Part shown: one piece after another, positions 10,480 through 22,081 of the stretch
Numbering within the stretch: the stretch's first letter is position 1
Layout of the letters: each line of letters begins with the position of its first letter
From: Amorphophallus konjac
Taxonomy: Eukaryota; Streptophyta; Magnoliopsida; Alismatales; Araceae
Assembly: GCA_022559845.1 (NCBI GenBank)
Contig: CM040123.1
Coordinates: 298,766,642 to 298,830,641 of the forward strand
Length of the DNA: 64,000 bases
Direction of reading: 5' to 3'
Program-made: the position numbers and the translations under genes
Notes under the pieces: model-generated
What the model was told of the DNA's origin: nothing
Databases searched by the model: none
What the model saw: only the letters and a program-made list of their open reading frames with translations

Positions 10480-11300
10480 ATATACCCCGCCATGGGGGAT
10501 AATAAGAAGGAATATACCCCGCCACGGGGGCATAAGAAGCATGAGACACATTCCGGCTTAGGGGCATAGGAAGAGAAATATACCCCACTCTGGGACATAA
10601 GAAGTAGAAGAATCTACCCCGACCTGGGGGCACAACAAGCAACCGAGTTACACCCTGATCTATGGACGCATGAAGAGAAATATATCCCGCCATAGGGGTG
10701 TATAAAAGAAAAGAGAGCAAGAATACGCCCCGGTCGGGGGGTACAGAAGCAAAGAGACATACACCCTGACCTGGGAGCATATGAAGAAAGGTATGCCCCG
10801 CCCAAGGGGCATTTGAAGAAGCAACATACCCCGCCATAGGGGGGGGCGTAGAAGCCATGAAGAATTCACCCCGACTTAGGGGCATTTGAAGAAGAAACAT
10901 ATACCCCAATATGGGGGCGTGGAAGTCATGAAGAATTCACCCTGACTTAGGGGCATTTGAAGAAGAAACATATACCCTGATATGGGGCATGGAAGCCATG
11001 GAGAACTCACCCCGGCTTGGGGTATTCAAAAAAAATCTGCCCCGGTTCATGGGCATTTGAGGAAGAACTACACCCCGTGATGGGGGCATGAGAAGCAAAG
11101 ACTATACCCTGTCTAGGGGCACACAAAGAAAGAAACATACCCCACTCTGGGGCATAAGAAGCAGAAGTTACACCGCATCTGGGGGCCTGGAAGCCCTGAA
11201 AGATACAGCCCACTTGGGGGAACAGAAGAGAAGTTACACCCCAACCTGGGGGCATGTTGAGAGGAATACACCCCAGTCTGGGGGCATTAATGAGAAAAGA
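10480..11300 (+). repeat. Tandem array 1, unit about 34 bp, about 24 copies
   Basis: Imperfect repeats of the form taCCCCg(n)tgGGGGcat(n)aagaag run head to tail. Each unit can fold on its own because CCCC pairs with GGGG. Between about 10862 and 11000 alternate units match better, so part of the array is a 70-bp dimer (GAATTCACCC units alternating with CATATACCC units). Long minus-strand frames here (for example 10337-10909) are translations of the array and are not genes. Confidence 0.85.
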
Positions 11301-11309
11301 AGAGTAGAA

Positions 11310-11490
11310 CAAAAAGAAAGGAGATATGAGGCATACATGGTCTTCGAACCCGCCTCTTCACATAAAAGAAAGAGAAAATAAGAAAGAAAAGTCATGAGGC
11401 AGACGTGGTCTTTGCACCCGTATCTCCACACAAAGGAAGAAGAGAAGAAAGGAAAGAAGGTCTCGAGCCAGACATGGTCTTTTATCTTTG
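11310..11490 (+). repeat. Tandem array 2, unit about 68 bp, 2.5 copies
   Basis: ATGAGGCATACATGGTCTTC, ATGAGGCAGACGTGGTCTTT and a third start (GAGCCAGACATGGTCTTTTA) are spaced 68-69 bases apart, each followed by an A/G-rich tail. Confidence 0.75.
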
Positions 11491-11547
11491 ACCTTTGGCC
11501 GTCCACCCCATAAACCTCTCACATGGTCGGCGTCACGACCTTTCGTC

Positions 11548-12135
11548 CGGACCGATAGATGTTCAACCATCGGGGCTTTAATCCGATAGATGTTCAGCCA
11601 ATCGGGGCTTTAATCCCATAGATGTTCAGCCATCAGGGCTTTAATCCGATAGATGCTCAACCGATCGGGGCCTTAATCTGATAGATGCTCAGCCGATCGG
11701 GGCCTTAATCCGATAGATGCTCAGCCAATCGGGGCTTTAATCCGATAGATGCTCAGCCGATCGGGGCTCTAATCCGATAGATGCTCAGCCAATCAGGGCT
11801 TTAATCCGATAGATGCGCAGCCAATCGGGGCTTTAATTTGATTGATGCTCAGCCGATCGGGGCCTTAATCCGATAGATGCTCATCCGATCGGGGATTTAA
11901 TCCGATAGATGTTCAGCCATCAGGGCTTTAATCCGATAGATGCTAAGTCGATCGGGGCCTTAATCCGATAGATGCTCAACCAATCGGGGCTTTAATCCGA
12001 TAGATATCCATCCATCGGGGCTTCAACCCGACAGATGTTCAGCCGTCGAGGCTTCAATCCGACGGATGTCGATAGTCGGCGACTCAGCCAACGGATGATC
12101 AGCCGTCGACACGCAGGCCGATAGATGCACAGCCA
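11548..12135 (+). repeat. Tandem array 3, unit about 32 bp, about 17 copies
   Basis: Units of CCGATAGATGCTCAGCCGAT followed by CGGGGCCTTAAT, spaced at about 32 bases. Copies drift at the right end (ACAGATGTTCAGCCGTCGAG). It begins immediately after array 2 and shares no sequence with it. Confidence 0.9.
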
Positions 12136-12504
12136 CTGGTTCTCCTTGAGTGGACTACCGCGAAGACTTACACTTTGCCGACATGTTCCGGCACCACAAA
12201 AAAAAGATATAGAAGAAAAGGGAGGATATATATATATATAACAAAAAAAAGAAGAGAAGAAAAGAGATCCCTTGGGGCGAATGCCATGCACACTAAAAGA
12301 CACGTGAAACAGTAGTGTGCTATTCCATTCGAAGGAGATTAAAGTACATGTGCTTTGGGGCATACCCCTGTGTTACATTTCAAAAAAAAAATAAAAAAGA
12401 GAGAAGAAAAGAAAGAAAAAAGAAGAGAAAAAACCATCATTGAAGCCTCCGAGGGATGTCGACTCATCAAGTCCCCCCGGAGATAAAGATATTTTCAGTC
12501 CCAC

Positions 12505-13230
12505 CGGCGAACAAACCCTTGGCTTGGACCTTCCGTCCAAGTCGATGAACAAAAAGAATGCCTTTGCTTGGCTCGGACCTTCCGTCCAAGTCGATGAAAA
12601 AAAAAAGAAACCTCCTTTGCTTGGTTCGGACCTTCCGTCCAAGCCAATGAAAAAAAAGAAGAAGAAAAGAAGAGAGAGCCTTCTTGCTTGGCCCGGACCT
12701 TCCATTCAAGTCAATAAAAAAAAAAGAGGAGGGAACTTCCTTGCTTGGCTCGGACCTTCCGTCCAAGTCAATGAATAAAAAAAAGAACTTTCTTGCTCAG
12801 CTCGACCTTCCATCCAAGTCGATAAACAAAAAGAACGCCTTTGCTTGGCCCAGACCTTCCATCCAAGTCAACGAACAAAAAGAAAGAAAGAAGAAACCTC
12901 CTTTGCTTGGTTCGGACCTTCCGTCCAAGCCAATGAATATAAAAAAAGAGAGAGCCTTCTTGCTTGGCCCGGACCTTCCGTCCAAGTCAATGAAAAAAAA
13001 AGAAGGGAACTTCCTTGCTTGGCTCGGACCTTCCGTCCAAGTCAATGAATAAAAAAAAAGAAAAGCTTTCTTGCTTGGCTCGAACCTTCCATCCAAGTCA
13101 GTGAACAAAAAGAACCTCATTTGCTTGGCTCAGAAGGTCCGAGCCAAGTCGATGAACAAAGAGAACCTCTTTGCTTGGCTCGGACCATCCGTCCAAGTCA
13201 ATGAATGAAAGACCCCTTTGCCTTGGCACT
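12505..13230 (+). repeat. Tandem array 4, unit about 50-65 bp, about 13 copies
   Basis: Units contain TTGCTTGGCTCGGACCTTCC, GTCCAAGTCAATGAA and an A-rich tail of variable length, which explains the variable period. GGAC...GTCC and CTTGG...CCAAG give each unit a potential hairpin. The apparent proteins here (such as 12440-12778 and 12684-13052) are repeat translations. Confidence 0.88.
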
Positions 13231-13740
13231 CACCCCGCGCCAATGAATAGACCACGTCAGCTCTTGACACCCTGTCGGCACCAGCAAATAAACCCTTCAC
13301 TTCGAACGTTCCACCCAAATGCATAAAATCCATTTCACTCCGTCGGAGCCCTCTCAAAAGCCTTCGGCTTGGACCCCCCATTCGAGTCGATGAAAGAACA
13401 ACTCTCCTAAACCCAGCCAAGTCACCAACTTCCCCTTGGGATTGGCCTCATCTAAGTCATTTTAGGCCTCTTGCCTAAAATGACGCATAGACCCTTCGTT
13501 CTTGCTTCAGTATTCACCCCATGCCGATGACTAAACCCCCACTCCGACATCTCAGTCCGCATGCATATACGGTGAAGTGATCCCCTCATCCCTTCGCTGA
13601 CGGGTTAAGCACTTTCCCATGAATTCGCACCAGACCGGCATCCCACTGGCTCGGAAGAACAGACGTCCTATCGAAGAGCTCTACTCTCGCGGGCCCCGTG
13701 CACTCGTCCCTCGTTTGCGCCACCCACGAGCGGGGGGCAT
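13231..13740 (+). other. End of element J 3' UTR with polypurine tract
   Basis: Non-coding sequence closing with GAGCGGGGGGCAT at about 13728-13740, a typical Tat polypurine tract placed directly before an LTR start. Confidence 0.5.
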
Positions 13741-14127
13741 TTGTGGACGTCAAAAAAATGATGATGATGATGATCATACGGCATGCACATCTCAGCACTC
13801 GAGAGCGAGTCAAAGATGGAAAGGCCGAATAAACCCCATACCTCCTCCAAGCAGGACGAATATATGTACTCGGTGCTCCGCCACCCAATGAGAAGCCCTT
13901 CGGGTAGAAGAGATGGCCCCGGCTCTCTAGTCGGCATTGCCGAAGGCCGAATCAGAAGAAACGTGGAAATGCGAACACATGTGCGGCACGCGTCGAAAAT
14001 CATTCAAGATCCCGAATCGGGATTCGGAGGCTCTAAACTAAAACACCTTGGAGGCGGTGCATTACAACTAAAGCAACACAAGAGGGCAGGTGCCCGCCCG
14101 AATCACCACTAAGCTAGGAAGAGACCC

Positions 14128-14285
14128 TATGGGTCTTAAACCGGCGCGGATGTACCTATACAGCCTTAAACCAGCGTGGCTGTACCTATACGGCCTTAAA
14201 CCGGCGAGCCCCTTGCAAGAGCCTTAAACCGGCGCGCCCCACTAATGCTGCTAATCCAGCGCGCTCACCCCCCGCGTCGGTTTAA
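14128..14285 (+). repeat. Word array in J LTR (TTAAACCGGCGCG)
   Basis: Four direct copies of TTAAACC(G/A)GCG, one diverged TAATCCAGCGCGC and a final inverted CGCGTCGGTTTA. The array lies about 310-460 bases upstream of the TATA box. Confidence 0.75.
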
Positions 14286-14590
14286 CCAAGCTGCCATCCC
14301 ATCCTACCTCCGGTCCCCTATTTTCTACAAACATACTGGCCTTGGCTTGCCTGAAATGGATAAATCTTCTGCATGAGACCGGTGGGCAACCGCCTGCATG
14401 CCTCAAGCCTCCTAGAATGGAAGACTTCGAGCCCTGCACCGGCCATCCCATCTCCACCAGTCACCCTCGACCAATCCGGTGGAGGCAGCTTCCCTACTCT
14501 ATGGATCCCTCTACCTACAGGCCACTCAATGACGTCGGATGCAGAGAAAGAGAAGAATGAAAGTGGAGGGGCTCCCCCCCCCACCTCCAC

Positions 14591-14597
14591 ATATATA
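14591..14597 (+). promoter_or_regulatory. Candidate LTR TATA box, element J
   Basis: ATATATAC following a C-rich stretch, 850 bases into the presumed LTR and upstream of a purine-rich leader. Confidence 0.45.
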
Positions 14598-15174
14598 CAA
14601 TGAACACCCCACTGGAAGTGCTCTCGGCAGGCAGTCTCTCTGGCCGGTTCCCTCTGAAAGGTCTCCAACAAAAGAGAAGAAGAAGCTATGTTCCCCTGCG
14701 CCCGTGAGGTGAAGAAAAGAGAGAGAGTGAGAGAGAGGAAAGGTGAGTTTGGAAGGGGGAAGCTTGTGCTCTGTTCCCCTTCCCCCATCGATGTATTTTT
14801 CATTTCTTTCTCTAATGTATTCTCCCGCTTCAGGGTAGATCCCCTTCTGTATTTAGCCTCCTTCCCTTGTGGATGAATGAAAAGAAGAAAAGCCTTGCTG
14901 AACACTGTGTTCTACTTCGTTTGCCCTCCTTTCCCCCTCTCTTCATCTTCTGCTCATCCAGGGCCCTTTGAAGCCTGCCTCTCTATGGCATGGTCTTCGA
15001 GGGAACCCATGTGAGGGATGAACATTCATAGCCTCCCAAGGTGAATATCTATCCCGTCGGAGCTCTCATACAGGTACTACCCATGAACTGTTAGAACCCC
15101 TAGAAGGCTGGTCCTCGGGGCTTCTCCGTTCAACTGTGGGTCCCCGGACTGCCGTTTGGCCACTCCGAATATTG

Positions 15175-16036
15175 GAGGTCGTCTCAGAGTATTCCGTTTG
15201 ACGATCTACCATTTGCCCCGGTAAATCTCAGTCCGGGGGAGGTGCTGCCCAATTTTCACCAGGAACATGAACATCAGAACTAGCTTAACTCCCTGAGAAC
15301 ACGAACTGAACGTTGGAGTTCTTGAACCCCTTTGAACGAACCACTCAAACTTTGATCTTAACAGATGAATAAAATACTTTGAAATCTTCAAATCAACCTA
15401 TTTTTGCTGGGTGAACAAACAACTTATAGCCTACAAACCTTTGAAAAGAACAAAACAACCTAATCCGGCGCGCTCCCCCCCCCCCCCCCCGCGCCACTTT
15501 AGCCCCACACTCATAAACCATTTTTCCTGCTTTGGCTCAAAATCGGTGCGCCCCATGCGCGCCGGATTAGACCCCCTCACTAAAGCACCTCTCCACCCCT
15601 TCACTCACATCCAAAATCGGCGCGCCCTCCCTATGCGGCATCCTTAATCGGCGCGCCCCCTCACCTCTTGCTTGCCCACCAAAACCTGCGCGCCCTCATG
15701 CTACATCCTAAACCGGCGCGCCCCCCCTTTTTTGTTCCACCCAAACCGGCGCCCCCTTTGTTCCAATTAAAAAAAATATGATTAACCAAATAAAGAAAAG
15801 ACTTGAAGCTAATAGATAAAATAATTGAAAAGAATATGAAGCCAATAATCAAAAGTTTCCCCCTACCATAATCAAATTTTTCTTCCGGGGGCGCTGCCCC
15901 CCGGAGACGCCCGCAAGGGGCGCTGCCCCCTTGACCCCTGCGACCTGACCGGGCAGGTCGAACCCCGTGACCTGACCGCGCAGGTCGATCCGCGTGCGAG
16001 GGCGTATGTTGGCGAGTTCGGGCTTCACACTTAACA
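15175..16036 (-). repeat. Probable copia-type LTR fragment with GGCGCGCC and GACCTG palindromes
   Basis: On the minus strand a purine tract (CCGGGGGAGC, plus 16041-16050) precedes TGTTAAGTGTGAAG starting at 16036, an arrangement typical of many copia 3' LTR starts. The region holds palindromes GACCTG.....CAGGTC (twice, about 15945-15990), GGGGGCGCTGCCCC, and an array of (A/T)CCGGCGCGCC words in both orientations at about 15463-15755, plus a run of C at about 15476-15490. The left limit of the LTR is not visible, and I could not read a copia pol upstream, so the family is tentative. Confidence 0.35.
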
Positions 16037-17700
16037 ATTCGCTCCCCCGGACTGTGCATGAAGAGAAAAGCAATGATGCCCCATGGTATCGGACGTGGAC
16101 CTCGAAACCTCGATATGGCCACGATCCGAACTCATCTCGGGCCAATAGTCCATCAGATTGACCCACTTCTATCGAGATCCAATCCCGCAATCCCAATAAA
16201 CTTGTCGTACTCGCGGCAGACATTCGTACGGTTTTATCGTCGTCTTCAATGCTTCAAATGCGGACTCTCATCCGAATAATGAATGATCCATTAGTGACCG
16301 ACATATATATATACCGGGATCTAATCCCGCACATGCATTAAACTTGCCATACTCACAGTAGACATTTATACGTTTTGTCACCGTCTTTTATGCTACAAAC
16401 ACGGACTTCTGTCCGGATATGAAACGGTCCATGAGTGACTGACATATATGTATCTATGAACACTTACGCCCCAAAGCGGGTTTGTTTAAACGTGATCCGA
16501 GATCTTTGCTCTCGCTTTGTTACCATGAATTTCAGGCATTAGGGCCCTTATTCCTGGCAATCAATCAAGGGTGCTCCCTGTATAGGGGATGTAAATAACG
16601 CTGTGGCCTTTATGGCACGGCGGTTTTTGGTCCCTACACGAACTACACAATCGTCTGATTAGTCAGATCGAGCGCACAATAAATTATCACCTTGGTGACT
16701 GGCACGCCCACGCACTTAATAAACCCAATAAACAAGTAAACAACGATCTTTAATAAAAAGTATGTCCACACCCGACCGCCCATCCCGAGCCGTGTCCGGC
16801 CTCCTTCAGGCACCAGCCCACAATGGCCCATGTCATCTAGGCAGTCGGGCCCATCTCAATCTCCTCATGGAGAGCCTCTGTAAAACACGTGGATACCTAC
16901 TTTATTACGCATTGACCCGGGGATCGACCCACGCATTGAAATTGTCCTACGGCTCGCACCAGTTGTACTTTGGCCACTTCGGCCAATTTGTAAAGCCTGT
17001 GTAGCTCTCATAAAACATGAAACCAGTTGAATCCACATACCCATACCCGAGTCTTAGCCTCACCTCTGCACCACCAAGTGTGTGTCCGGTGCCTCCGACT
17101 CCAGTCAATTAACCCTCCCAGTCAAGCGGGATGGTCCCCTTATAGCTGTAGGGTACCCCGATCCTCTATCCATGGCTTCAGACATATCCAAGCCCATCTT
17201 CAGCACATAACAAAGGTTTTCGGATTCAATCCGATGTTAATAAACACCGACTGCTTGCGGTCGATAGGGAAAGATGTCCCGTACACGAATCCCCACAATA
17301 ACCTATGCACTCGCACCCATGGAACCTTCTCTCTCCACGTGTCGCCCGATCTCCCGAGCCCACATGCCGCGTCTTGGCGACGCTTCCCCCAGTCAACCTT
17401 CAGTTCCATAGGTGATTGTCGAGAAATCGACTGGCACGCCCGCACCCTGTCTGGTTAACCTACACTCCCAGAAATCTCTTGTGCCATTCGACCCCTCTCG
17501 ACTTTTCATAAAAGGACAGTGCCTGGTGCTATCGTGAGAGGTATACGACTATGAAAGAGGATACCTGAGATATATCAAACTTCCATGTTTTCCTTTTCTG
17601 CTCTATTCCTTCCCTCACCCCGGTTACCGATCCCCGACACACACGACAGTTCCCAAATCTTTTGCATGAGAATCTTCATGGGAAGCCTCGCAGCCTACAA
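16037..17700. other. Unassigned repeat-like sequence
   Basis: No coding region is recognisable. It contains an imperfect two-copy duplication (16178-16455) and pieces that look like LTR leader sequence. Longest frames (for example 17027-17458) show no known domain. Confidence 0.4.
16178..16455 (+). repeat. Two-copy tandem duplication, unit about 140 bp
   Basis: Copy 1 (from GATCCAATCCCGCA) and copy 2 (from GATCTAATCCCGCA) share AATAAACTTG/ATTAAACTTG, a GACATT..TACG stretch, CGGACT...TCCG and GTGAC(C/T)GACATATAT. They are well diverged, so the duplication is old. Confidence 0.65.
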
Positions 17701-19890
17701 CTGAAATCATGATGATACACTAATGGCTATGCAAGGCTGAATAAGAAGGGAAAAGAAGATAGATTTTTGGTAAGTTTGTCATGTGAGATGTTTGAAAAAT
17801 ATGCAAGGTAACAATTGAATTTCATCTTTAAGCTTTGAAATTACTTGATTTCCTCGGTTTGCATACATTATTTTCTACATATATCTGTGCATGTTTGGCT
17901 ATCTTAGGGTTAGTTTAAATGAACATTTTTCATTAACAATTAAGATCACTTTAAGTGGTATCATATTTGGTCACACATGTTCACCTTGCACTCCTCATGC
18001 ATTTTATGATAGCATCACTCCTTGGTATATAAAATGGTGATATGTGGAAGGGTAGGTTAGGCCTGTATGAAAACTCTCACCATGCGAGAGAACGTACCTC
18101 AACCTGGTACCAGGAGTCTTTTTATGCACATTTGTCATAGACTGCATATCCCCTTCAGCATATTTGTTGTTCAAATTTCAGTGTACATATCTGTCAGTGC
18201 TGCATGATGCATTGTTAATATTCCATGAAGACTTGAGTTCAGATAACATGCATATTTTGAGGGAGAGTTAGTGTAGTGTGGATCTCTTGAGGAGTTTTCA
18301 ATTGAAATCAATTGCACCAGTGAGGAGGAGCTTAGTTTGCTGATTCTAAATGTTTCTGATATGGTATGCATTCCAGGTGTGCTCAGCACATACTTTCTTC
18401 TACTTATTCAGACTGTGCCATTAATTTCTTGGTCATCTAATTTCCATGCTCATACTACCCCTCTATCCCCTTGATATAATTTGTTGTTGCATACACCATA
18501 TGTGCAAAGCTTGTCTTACTTCTTGCACATAATTCTACTGATTCAATTCTTTAGGGGGAGAAATTTTTGAAATCTGACCTAGTTCATATTCAGGGGGAGT
18601 TGAAACCAAATATTCTTTTTTTAGAGATCATTTTTGGTTTGTCAGACCGACCCATAAAAAGTTAATGGTTTGGGGCTTATAAACCTCAAAATCTGGGTCT
18701 GAAAACTTTGAAATGCCTATCTTGGTGTATGGAATAGACTTAAAACAACCTTTAAAGACACTGTCCTCAACTCTTCTTGAAATCTGAAATTTAAGAGTAT
18801 TGAGATCACTCTGGTTGAAAATTTTTACACTGAGTATTGTCATTAAACATTTGCAATGGTCTGAAGAATTCAAGTGTTTATGCCATGAAAAATTAAAGAA
18901 TGGTAGAGCAATGGCTTGAGCTCATTGAGAACCAGAGTCCCTTCATCAAATAAATTAAGTGGATGCATGGCATGATATGACTAGCAATCTCTTTTCAAAA
19001 TGAGAAAGAATGATCAGTCAGACTTAGTAACTGGGGATACTGGCGTGTAAAAAGATATATGAGGTAGAATGGTTAGCTATACTGAGTAACTGAGGACTCT
19101 GACGTGTAAAAAGCATGTTTCCTCACGTAAAAAGATATATGCTAAACTTGAATGTTCCTACAAAATTAAAAAAAAAATATTTATCTCAAATGGTTGACCC
19201 AAAGCTTAAATTAGGACCTTTGGTGTGTTTAATTTCAATACTAGTTAAAACTTTTCCTTGAGGTGTCTATTGAAATCAATGTGTAAGAAAGTAAGGAATG
19301 GGGGCAAAGGCACATGTTCTTAGACGATTTGTTTTAGCGCTATTAAATATGCTATAAATGTTTTCAAGGTTTTTGCTTTCAGATTTTGGACTTATAAACC
19401 TTGAACCATTAAGGGAAATAAAAGTCCAAATAATTTGCTCTAAAAGGAGAATGTTTTGCCTTCAAAATAAAAACCTGATATGTGAGCCTTGTTAGATATT
19501 CTTATGCATCTTCTAGCACCCCCATCTACTTCATACACTCTTGTGCAGCTTTGATGTCGTCAATATATGCTTGTGCATTCATTTCTTGGTATCTTGGTGT
19601 CTTAACTCCCCAATATCTCTGTGTTTTGATGATGTCAATGGGAGAGAGTTTGATGGAGTCATTGATGAAGTCATTATGAAGGGAAGAGATTCTTGAAATA
19701 GGGAGAGAATAGAATGATGGACCATTGTGTGCTCATCTTGGTCATGATGTGATTAGGGGAGGATTCTATTGAAAGTTGAAATGTCATTGAAATGTTATTC
19801 ATTTGTACTATCATGCTCTTCTACTTAACTTAAATGTTGTTTTACATGTGAACAATGACTCATAGTTTCCATCATCAAAAAGGGCGAGAA
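17701..19890 (+). mobile_element. 3' non-coding region of a Sirevirus-type copia element (element G)
   Basis: AT-rich sequence without a gene. It carries several internal purine tracts (GAGGGAGAG near 18260, TTAGGGGGAG near 18554, CAGGGGGAGTTG near 18591) and ends CATCATCAAAAAGGGCGAGA directly before the LTR. Multiple purine tracts between pol and the 3' LTR, and the final CATCAAAAAGGG..GA tract, are established Sirevirus traits. The pol part is not present in the window. Confidence 0.65.
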
Positions 19891-21311
19891 TGTTGTATCC
19901 CTTGTTTTAATGATGACTATTATTTTGATGATGACTAACTATGAATCATTAAAATAAGTTTTTGAAATCTTGATAAGACAATTTAATCTCCAAAAATATC
20001 TCATTTGGTTATCTTTAATGGACCACACAGGTACGTTGAAAGACTCAAGAGAACAAGCTCAAAAGTCAGTTCAACGCGTTGACGCAACTTGTTCAACGTG
20101 TTGACACGATGAACTGATGAGTCGACGCAGCCTGCTCAACGCGTTGACGCGATGGCACATTCCAGTAAGCCAGTTTGAGTAGAATTGAACTGATGAGTCG
20201 ACGTAGCCTGCTCAGTGAGTCGACGCATCAGAAGAACACATCAAGTTTTAGAGTTTTATCTTACAAGGATGGGTTGACGTAGTGGACTCAGTGAGTCGAC
20301 ACATCAGCATCATTAGTTCTGTGAATTAGTTACGGGGCCTACCTTGGGCACATGAATCGAGGTCCAATACTTGGGAAAGCACACTTAACGATGCACCAAG
20401 GTTTTGGGAGCCTCTAGAAGGATCTTTTTCGAACGTATATCCCCCTAATGATTGGAAAGACGGAGGGGTGCATAAAAGAGAAATAGAAGTAGAGAGGAGA
20501 GCAGAAATCGTAGCAGAACATTGGAGGAACGAAAGCCCATCCCTACGATGAGAGAAAGAGAGCAGAAGGAGAAAGAAAGAGAAGAGGAAGAGGAAAGAAG
20601 TTCTTCCTCGGTCGTCTAGACTGCAGCGGATCAACCAAGTCCAGATCGAGTTCTTTAAGTGTTTGAGGATTCTGTTATTCTAAACTTGATCTATTATTTT
20701 CCTGCTATTTCTATTTTTTTTCATCCAACTATATCTCGTCTCCTATTGTAAAGTAGGAGGGTTCAGATCTGTGCTGATGTGCTCAGATTTGGTGTCCTGG
20801 CGTGTTGCCTGAAGGCTTCTTGGCAACGGGTTGCAGAGAGGTGTTCTCTTTGTGGCGAAGCTGTGAATCAACGTATTGTAGGGATTGGTTCCCTGAAGCT
20901 GTGAATCAGTGTCTTGCAAGTTCTGAGTCAGTAGGAAGCCTCACTATGGTTTGAGTGAGGGGTGGACGTTGGTCTGCTGGGTGCAGACCGAACCACCTCA
21001 AAACTGATTGTTCCTGTGGTGTGTGCTTTTGGATGTTTACGTGTAGCTTGTGTTATTATCTCGCTCGATAGATGAATGCTTAGGTGCCAGTGTTTTGTTG
21101 TCTATCTAAGTTCACATTAATTCTATTTGATATATATTTGGTTATTATGTGCTTCTTTCATTTCTCACTTGCTCTACACTAAGGCTAAATTCAACCTGTT
21201 GATATTATGCATTAAAATCTGACAATTTTTAATTAGATCTATTTTAATTTGGGGCCAATCTATTCACCCCCCTCTAGATTGCTATCTCTAAGATCGATTG
21301 GACACACAACA
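19891..21311 (+). repeat. 3' LTR of Sirevirus element G (1421 bp)
   Basis: It starts TGTTGTATCC after the purine tract and ends ACACACAACA; termini TGTTGT/ACAACA form a perfect 6-bp inverted repeat. The start continues TTTTAATGATGACTATTATT and the end has CTATTCACCCCCCTCTAG, both typical of Sirevirus LTRs. A candidate promoter (CATAAAAG, 20471) is preceded by a palindrome array. The end portion is homologous to element H (23212-24006). Confidence 0.8.
20071..20306 (+). repeat. Palindromic word array in G LTR
   Basis: The perfect palindrome TCAACGCGTTGA occurs at 20071-20082 and 20136-20147, with a variant at about 20092. Related words GAGTCGACGCA/GAGTCGACGTA recur near 20110, 20176, 20216 and 20292. 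The array ends about 165 bases before the candidate TATA at 20471. Confidence 0.85.
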
Positions 21312-22057
21312 AATAGAGCACAATCAACCCTTGGGTCAAACCACGGGTTGGACAACATTTAGATAAAATACGGTCAAGCCAGGAACGCTATCAGGAGGTA
21401 GCGGTAAAGTCAAGGCCGCTATCAAGTAGAGTTGACGCAAGAGAAGGAACAGTGCCAACTCAGCCAGAAAATTGAACTAGGTAGCGGTCATGGGCCAACC
21501 GCTATCTTCAGGTAGTGGTCTCCCTCTGGCCGCTATCAAGCCAGTTCACAGAAAATGCAGAGTTCATGAAGTGCTCTCTAGACTGTTGAATTTTTAGGGT
21601 ACAACCAGCTCGGTGTCATAGTGAGAATCCCAGGCTCGCAGAGTCTTACGGATATCTTGAAACAAGATTACCTAGTCTGGCAGAAGGAATATCTGACGGA
21701 GAGGCTCTCAAGTCCAAGAGATGTTCCTATCAAGTGCAAGTGATCTAATAGCAAACGTACCAGGGTACGCGCTATATGTGAAGTAGTAAAATATAAATAA
21801 GGTTAGAAGGGAGCGCACTAAAACGTAAATCAAAGTGTAGGAACTTGCATCAAAAACCCTTAAGTACAAAGCTATAAGGTTTTGGGCATGAAAATAACAT
21901 ACATGAAAAATAAGCTTTTAAACATGCTAACATGGTGTATCAATCATGCCATGATCAGAAATATAATAAATAAGCTAAGGCATGCATAAGTTTATTTATA
22001 TAATGGAAATAAACAAGGGTTGATCTGGTTACAGAAACCAGATAGCAGTTGGTTGAA

Positions 22058-22081
22058 GACCGCTACTTGTAGGTAGCGGTC
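22058..22081 (-). repeat. Inverted repeat in F1
   Basis: GACCGCTAC, six bases, GTAGCGGTC: perfect 9-bp arms. Several half-copies of GTAGCGGT/ACCGCTA recur in 21395-21540. Confidence 0.8.

Larger units (their letters stand above)
13741..15174 (+). repeat. Probable 3' LTR of element J (Tat)
   Basis: It begins TGTGGACGTC after the polypurine tract. It contains a word array (14128-14285), a TATA box (about 14591) and a leader rich in GAGA (about 14708-14740). The right end is set at a stretch (TTGGAGGTCGTCTCAGAG) that loosely resembles the primer site of Tat elements; this is weak. A 195-codon minus-strand frame here lacks any recognisable domain and I treat it as chance. Confidence 0.45.

Noticed and set aside
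10337..10909. 190-codon minus-strand frame and overlapping frames to 11312
   Set aside because: They are translations of tandem array 1; the peptide repeats follow the DNA unit and run off into non-repeat sequence without a domain.
12440..13120. Several frames of 99-122 codons on both strands with repeated PSVQVNEKK-like or DLDGRSEPSK-like peptides
   Set aside because: Repeat translations of array 4, open in many frames because of A-rich spacers.
13757..13773. TGATGATGATGATGATC as a possible regulatory site
   Set aside because: Short simple repeat with nothing else to support a function.
14318..14905. 195-codon minus-strand frame
   Set aside because: It lies across the presumed J LTR promoter and leader, has no recognisable domain and a mixed composition; chance frame.
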